NCBI RefSeq assembly: GCF_003143775.1
Contig: NZ_QFRJ01000010.1
Location: forward strand, 62,001-126,000
Origin: Brumimicrobium oceani
GTDB taxonomy: Bacteria > Bacteroidota > Bacteroidia > Flavobacteriales_D > Crocinitomicaceae
Reading direction: 5' to 3'
DNA: 64,000 bases
Shown here: piece after piece, positions 60,699-64,000 of the stretch
Position numbering within the stretch: the stretch's first letter is position 1
How the letters are laid out: the number at the start of each line of letters is the position of its first letter
Made by a program: the position numbers and the translations under genes
The notes under the pieces: model-generated
The model's input: the letters and a program-made list of their open reading frames with translations, nothing else
Told to the model about the DNA's origin: nothing
Databases searched by the model: none

Positions 60699-63600
60699 TT
60701 GAATTCAAATCAAATTGAATTAGTTGTAGAAAAGCTAAGAGAGTTTTTAGTAGATAGCGCAGAATTTACGGTCATCGCAAGATCATATAGCTACTACCCT
60801 ACCCTAATTTCAAATAATGAGAATAAGCTCTTGTTTGAATGCAGTGGATCGCGAATTGAGCCTTACGACATTTTTTTAGATGTTAGGAATTATTACAGCA
60901 TAAAAACTTCCTGTAATTGTCCTTACAATGGTCCAGGAATCTGCAAACACGAAGTGGCTGCCATTAACAAGTTGATTGATTTGGTAGAAGATGAAGAAGT
61001 AGATTTGACAAGAATGATTGAAAAGAAAACTTTCATCTCCCCTACTACTGCTATTCCTCATGAGAATGGAATTATCGATGTGGAAGAACTCAATAAAATG
61101 GAATTTGCTGCGCGAACTAACTATTATAGCCCGCTAACTCTAACTTCAATCAATAAAAACAGAATTGAGGGAGTTTATCAAGACTATCGAAATGATTATC
61201 AATTATCGATGACCTATGATAGATCTAATGATTTATTAGCCTTAAAGTGTTCTTGTAAAACAGCAACAAATTGTTCTCATAAGATGATTTTTCTAAAGGA
61301 TTTCTTTAAGAAATTCGGAGCAGATTATTTCACGGTAAACTTCGAAGAACGCTTTAAACAAAGAACTATGGAAAGTTCAGAGTTTGATGGACTTTTAGAA
61401 TTCGAAGATATTTTTGAAATGGAAATCTCTACAAATGGTGTTAAAGTTAAAGAGAAGGTGAACAACATTGTGGGCTCCAATGACTCTTTATTTGGACTTT
61501 TTAATGCTGATAGGAAGGAGTTTTTTCTACCAAAACAATCATTGGAAAAAGGGGTTTATGGAGTGGCCATAGCTTTAGAAAAGTCTAAAAATAGCATAAA
61601 TGATGTGTTCCCTTTTCTAGGGAAAATGGATAAATCCAACACTAAAGTCAGCACTAAATTTAAGGTGATTTCAGATTATAATTTTTCAGATGCTTTAGCA
61701 AAAGTAGATAAAAATCGATACAAAGATTTGATTCTAAATGGAATTCAATTGGCAGAAAGTTTTGGTAAACATCGCTATGCTGACCATAGAATTGATGTGG
61801 TAAAAGAACAAATTAAAATATTTTCTGCTATTGTAGAAACTAATCCTGAACAGACTTTATTCCTTCATCAAGGACATAAATCTTTCATTAAAAAACACTG
61901 TACAGAATTAACAATTAGTGAAGAGGAGATTATTCCAGTTTTAAAAATAACAGATAAAAAACCCTTCTATCAACTCGATTTTAAAATTAAAATTGACAAT
62001 CATTTCTACGGCATTTCTTCTGCCAAATTATTAATTGCTCCTTTCGGAGTTGCATTCAATGAATTCTTTTATCCTTTTAAAAATAGTGAAGTTGCTTTCT
62101 CAATTTTAAAAGCACTAGAAAAACCACAAATGAATGTTGTTCACAAGGGAATTGATGATCTTATGAACACCGTAATAGCGCCTTTATCTCGTGTTTTTGA
62201 GGTTGATTTTTCTGGGGTAAAAGCCGCTAAAATACAAGAGGAGCCTGAATTAGAAAAACATATTTATTTGTCGGATGAAGAGGGACAATATGTTGTTTTA
62301 CAACCCGTTGTCAAATATGATGAATCCCTGGTTTCTCCTGGAAGTAAAGAAAAATTATGGGAGGATAAAAAGGCTTTAACCTATAAAGAAAGAGACGAAG
62401 ATTTTGAAGCAGAATTTTTAGCAGAATTTAAAGCGCTTCACCCTCAATTTGAACAGCAATCAAACTATTTTTATTTAACCGTTGAAGAAGCCTTAGAATC
62501 CATGTGGTTGATGGAAACCTTGGATAAACTAAAGAAGAAAAAAATAAGAATATTTGGGTTAAATGATTTAAAATCAATTAGATATAACTTAAATAAACCT
62601 TCTTTTTCTATCGGCTTAAGCTCTGGTACTGACTGGTTTGACATGGATATAAAGGTAGATTTCGGTGGTCAAACTGCGGACTTAAAACAAATTCAAAAAT
62701 CCATCATTAAGCAAACGAATTATGTTGAATTGAAAGATGGAACTGTTGGAATATTACCGAAAGAATGGATTGAAAAGTATAAGAAGTATTTCAAACTCGG
62801 AAATGTAAAGAAGGACAAGATTGAGATATCTAATTTTCAATTTAACATCATAGATGAACTCTATGAAGAAGAAACAAATACGCCTAAATTTTTACAAGAA
62901 TTACACGAGAAGAAAAAACGTTTGTTAAATCTCAAAGATTTAAAAGCTATTCCGAAACCAAAAGGAATAAAAGCCACTTTGCGCGATTATCAAAAAGAAG
63001 GACTAAACTGGCTGGTTTTTTTACATGAAAATCAATTGGGAGGTTGTTTGGCCGATGATATGGGATTAGGAAAAACGCTTCAAACGATTGCTTTTATGCA
63101 ATACTTAAAAAATTTACCAAAAAAAGATAGCTCTCCTCTACCCCATTTGGTTGTCGCTCCAACTTCTTTGATGTTTAATTGGCTTGCAGAATTAGAAAAA
63201 TTCGCTCCGAAACTAAAAGTGTTGAGTTTTATTGGTGCAAATAGAATAGAATCGATTCCTGAAATTCAGAATCATGATGTTGTGCTCACCACTTATGGTT
63301 CAATGATAAAAGATATAGAAACACACCGAAAATTTGAATACAATTATGTGATTTTGGATGAAAGTCAAGCCATAAAAAATCCACAATCTCAACGGTTTAA
63401 AGCGGTTCGTTTATTGAAATGTAAAAACAGATTGGCGTTAACAGGAACACCAATTGAAAACAATACTTTCGATTTATATAGTCAGTTTAGTTTCTTAAAT
63501 CCAGGAATATTTGGGAGCATCAAACATTTCAAGTCGACATTTTCAGAGGCTATTGACAAAGATCAAGATGAATACACATCAGAATTATTGGCAAAAATGA

Positions 63601-64000
63601 TTCACCCATTCTTGTTGAGAAGAACAAAAACGCAAGTGGCGAAAGAGCTTCCTTCAAAAACAGAAAGTGTAATTTACTGCGAAATGGGGAAAGCACAAAG
63701 GAAAGTGTATGACCATTATAAAGAGTATTTCAGACAAAAATTGCTGGAGCAAATAGAGGAAGAGGGAATCAATAAATCGCAAATGTATATTCTTCAAGGA
63801 TTAACAAAATTGCGTCAGATTTGTAATTCAACTGCACTTGCCGACAAAGAAAAGGACTACGGAAATGACTCTGCAAAGCTGGATGAATTGGTGCGTCATT
63901 TAACCGATAAAGTGAATAATCACAAGATTTTGGTCTTTTCTCAATTTGTGGGAATGTTAAGCCTCGTAAAAGAACGATTACAGCAAGATGGAATTGTTTT
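60699..64000 (+). CDS. SNF2-family helicase with two SWIM zinc fingers (3' end beyond window)
   Basis: The frame is open from a TAA at 60693 to the window end (at least 1100 residues); no ATG precedes the conserved part, so the TTG at 60699 is the best start. The N-terminal region carries two SWIM-type fingers: C72-x-C74...C82-x-H84 (CNCPYNGPGICKH) and C184-x-C186...C192-x-H194 (CSCKTATNCSHK). The SNF2 ATPase begins near 760, with DDMGLGKT (K792), DESQAIKN and LTGTPIEN. It translocates on double-stranded DNA; the bacterial role, perhaps with RNA polymerase recycling (RapA-like) or DNA repair, is unknown. Confidence 0.88.
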   Translation, partial: MNSNQIELVVEKLREFLVDSAEFTVIARSYSYYPTLISNNENKLLFECSGSRIEPYDIFLDVRNYYSIKTSCNCPYNGPGICKHEVAAINKLIDLVEDEEVDLTRMIEKKTFISPTTAIPHENGIIDVEELNKMEFAARTNYYSPLTLTSINKNRIEGVYQDYRNDYQLSMTYDRSNDLLALKCSCKTATNCSHKMIFLKDFFKKFGADYFTVNFEERFKQRTMESSEFDGLLEFEDIFEMEISTNGVKVKEKVNNIVGSNDSLFGLFNADRKEFFLPKQSLEKGVYGVAIALEKSKNSINDVFPFLGKMDKSNTKVSTKFKVISDYNFSDALAKVDKNRYKDLILNGIQLAESFGKHRYADHRIDVVKEQIKIFSAIVETNPEQTLFLHQGHKSFIKKHCTELTISEEEIIPVLKITDKKPFYQLDFKIKIDNHFYGISSAKLLIAPFGVAFNEFFYPFKNSEVAFSILKALEKPQMNVVHKGIDDLMNTVIAPLSRVFEVDFSGVKAAKIQEEPELEKHIYLSDEEGQYVVLQPVVKYDESLVSPGSKEKLWEDKKALTYKERDEDFEAEFLAEFKALHPQFEQQSNYFYLTVEEALESMWLMETLDKLKKKKIRIFGLNDLKSIRYNLNKPSFSIGLSSGTDWFDMDIKVDFGGQTADLKQIQKSIIKQTNYVELKDGTVGILPKEWIEKYKKYFKLGNVKKDKIEISNFQFNIIDELYEEETNTPKFLQELHEKKKRLLNLKDLKAIPKPKGIKATLRDYQKEGLNWLVFLHENQLGGCLADDMGLGKTLQTIAFMQYLKNLPKKDSSPLPHLVVAPTSLMFNWLAELEKFAPKLKVLSFIGANRIESIPEIQNHDVVLTTYGSMIKDIETHRKFEYNYVILDESQAIKNPQSQRFKAVRLLKCKNRLALTGTPIENNTFDLYSQFSFLNPGIFGSIKHFKSTFSEAIDKDQDEYTSELLAKMIHPFLLRRTKTQVAKELPSKTESVIYCEMGKAQRKVYDHYKEYFRQKLLEQIEEEGINKSQMYILQGLTKLRQICNSTALADKEKDYGNDSAKLDELVRHLTDKVNNHKILVFSQFVGMLSLVKERLQQDGIV

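Overview
The window is AT-rich DNA from a member of the Bacteroidetes, most likely a flavobacterium-like marine or aquatic lineage (inference). The evidence is: two proteins ending in the C-terminal domain of gliding/type IX secretion cargo, Bacteroidetes -7 promoter elements (TAnnTTTG) that settle several starts, families largely confined to the phylum (DUF5723, FISUMP lipoproteins, an ECF sigma/anti-sigma pair), and few Shine-Dalgarno sequences. It is an ordinary chromosomal segment rich in housekeeping genes. Three parS-like 16-mers around mnmG suggest it lies in the origin-proximal part of the chromosome.

Layout. 1-6.1 kb: a repeat array, rbfA, a LolC/E-like permease, a large secreted T9SS protein, serS and a nested inverted-repeat element. 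6.1-13 kb: two small rhodaneses, a small MscS channel, DUF4256, a decayed SRPBCC gene, a lipoprotein, a BCCT osmolyte transporter coupled to a universal stress protein, a Gdx/SugE-type exporter and another lipoprotein. 13-22 kb: a repeat-rich gap, a DUF5723 outer-membrane protein, pyruvate carboxylase, an MtfA-like peptidase, a TerB-like/DnaJ protein and an SBF-like transporter. 22-31 kb: GT9 glycosyltransferase plus a 960-residue membrane protein, a frameshifted DUF6978/DUF1828-1829 pair, rsmI, a quinone reductase and a GT4 glycosyltransferase. 31-42 kb: a PAS-HisKA_2 kinase, a tryptophan-dioxygenase-like/SnoaL fusion, an M42 peptidase, pdxA, a beta-barrel protein, the sigma/anti-sigma pair, a TlpA-like thioredoxin, a FISUMP lipoprotein and a LytTR response regulator. 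42-54 kb: a 716-bp gene-free stretch, rpiB, RNase R, ferritin, a propeller-adenylate cyclase-HD fusion, a second Usp, tRNA-Cys, folB and gltX. 53-64 kb: DUF4175, an RsbW-like ATPase, ybeY, mnmG, a methyltransferase and a SNF2 helicase that runs off the right edge.

Working together: ribosome and tRNA maturation genes (rbfA, rsmI, ybeY, mnmG, serS, gltX) are scattered through the window. Osmotic and stress functions (MscS, BCCT, two Usp) and surface biogenesis (lipoproteins, T9SS cargo, glycosyltransferases) form the other themes. The most unusual content is a family of five 28-bp palindromes at gene ends, a 50-bp loopless perfect palindrome, the nested inverted-repeat locus after serS, the dioxygenase-SnoaL fusion, and the adenylate cyclase with its own HD domain. 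I found no CRISPR array, intact insertion sequence, prophage or rRNA operon.
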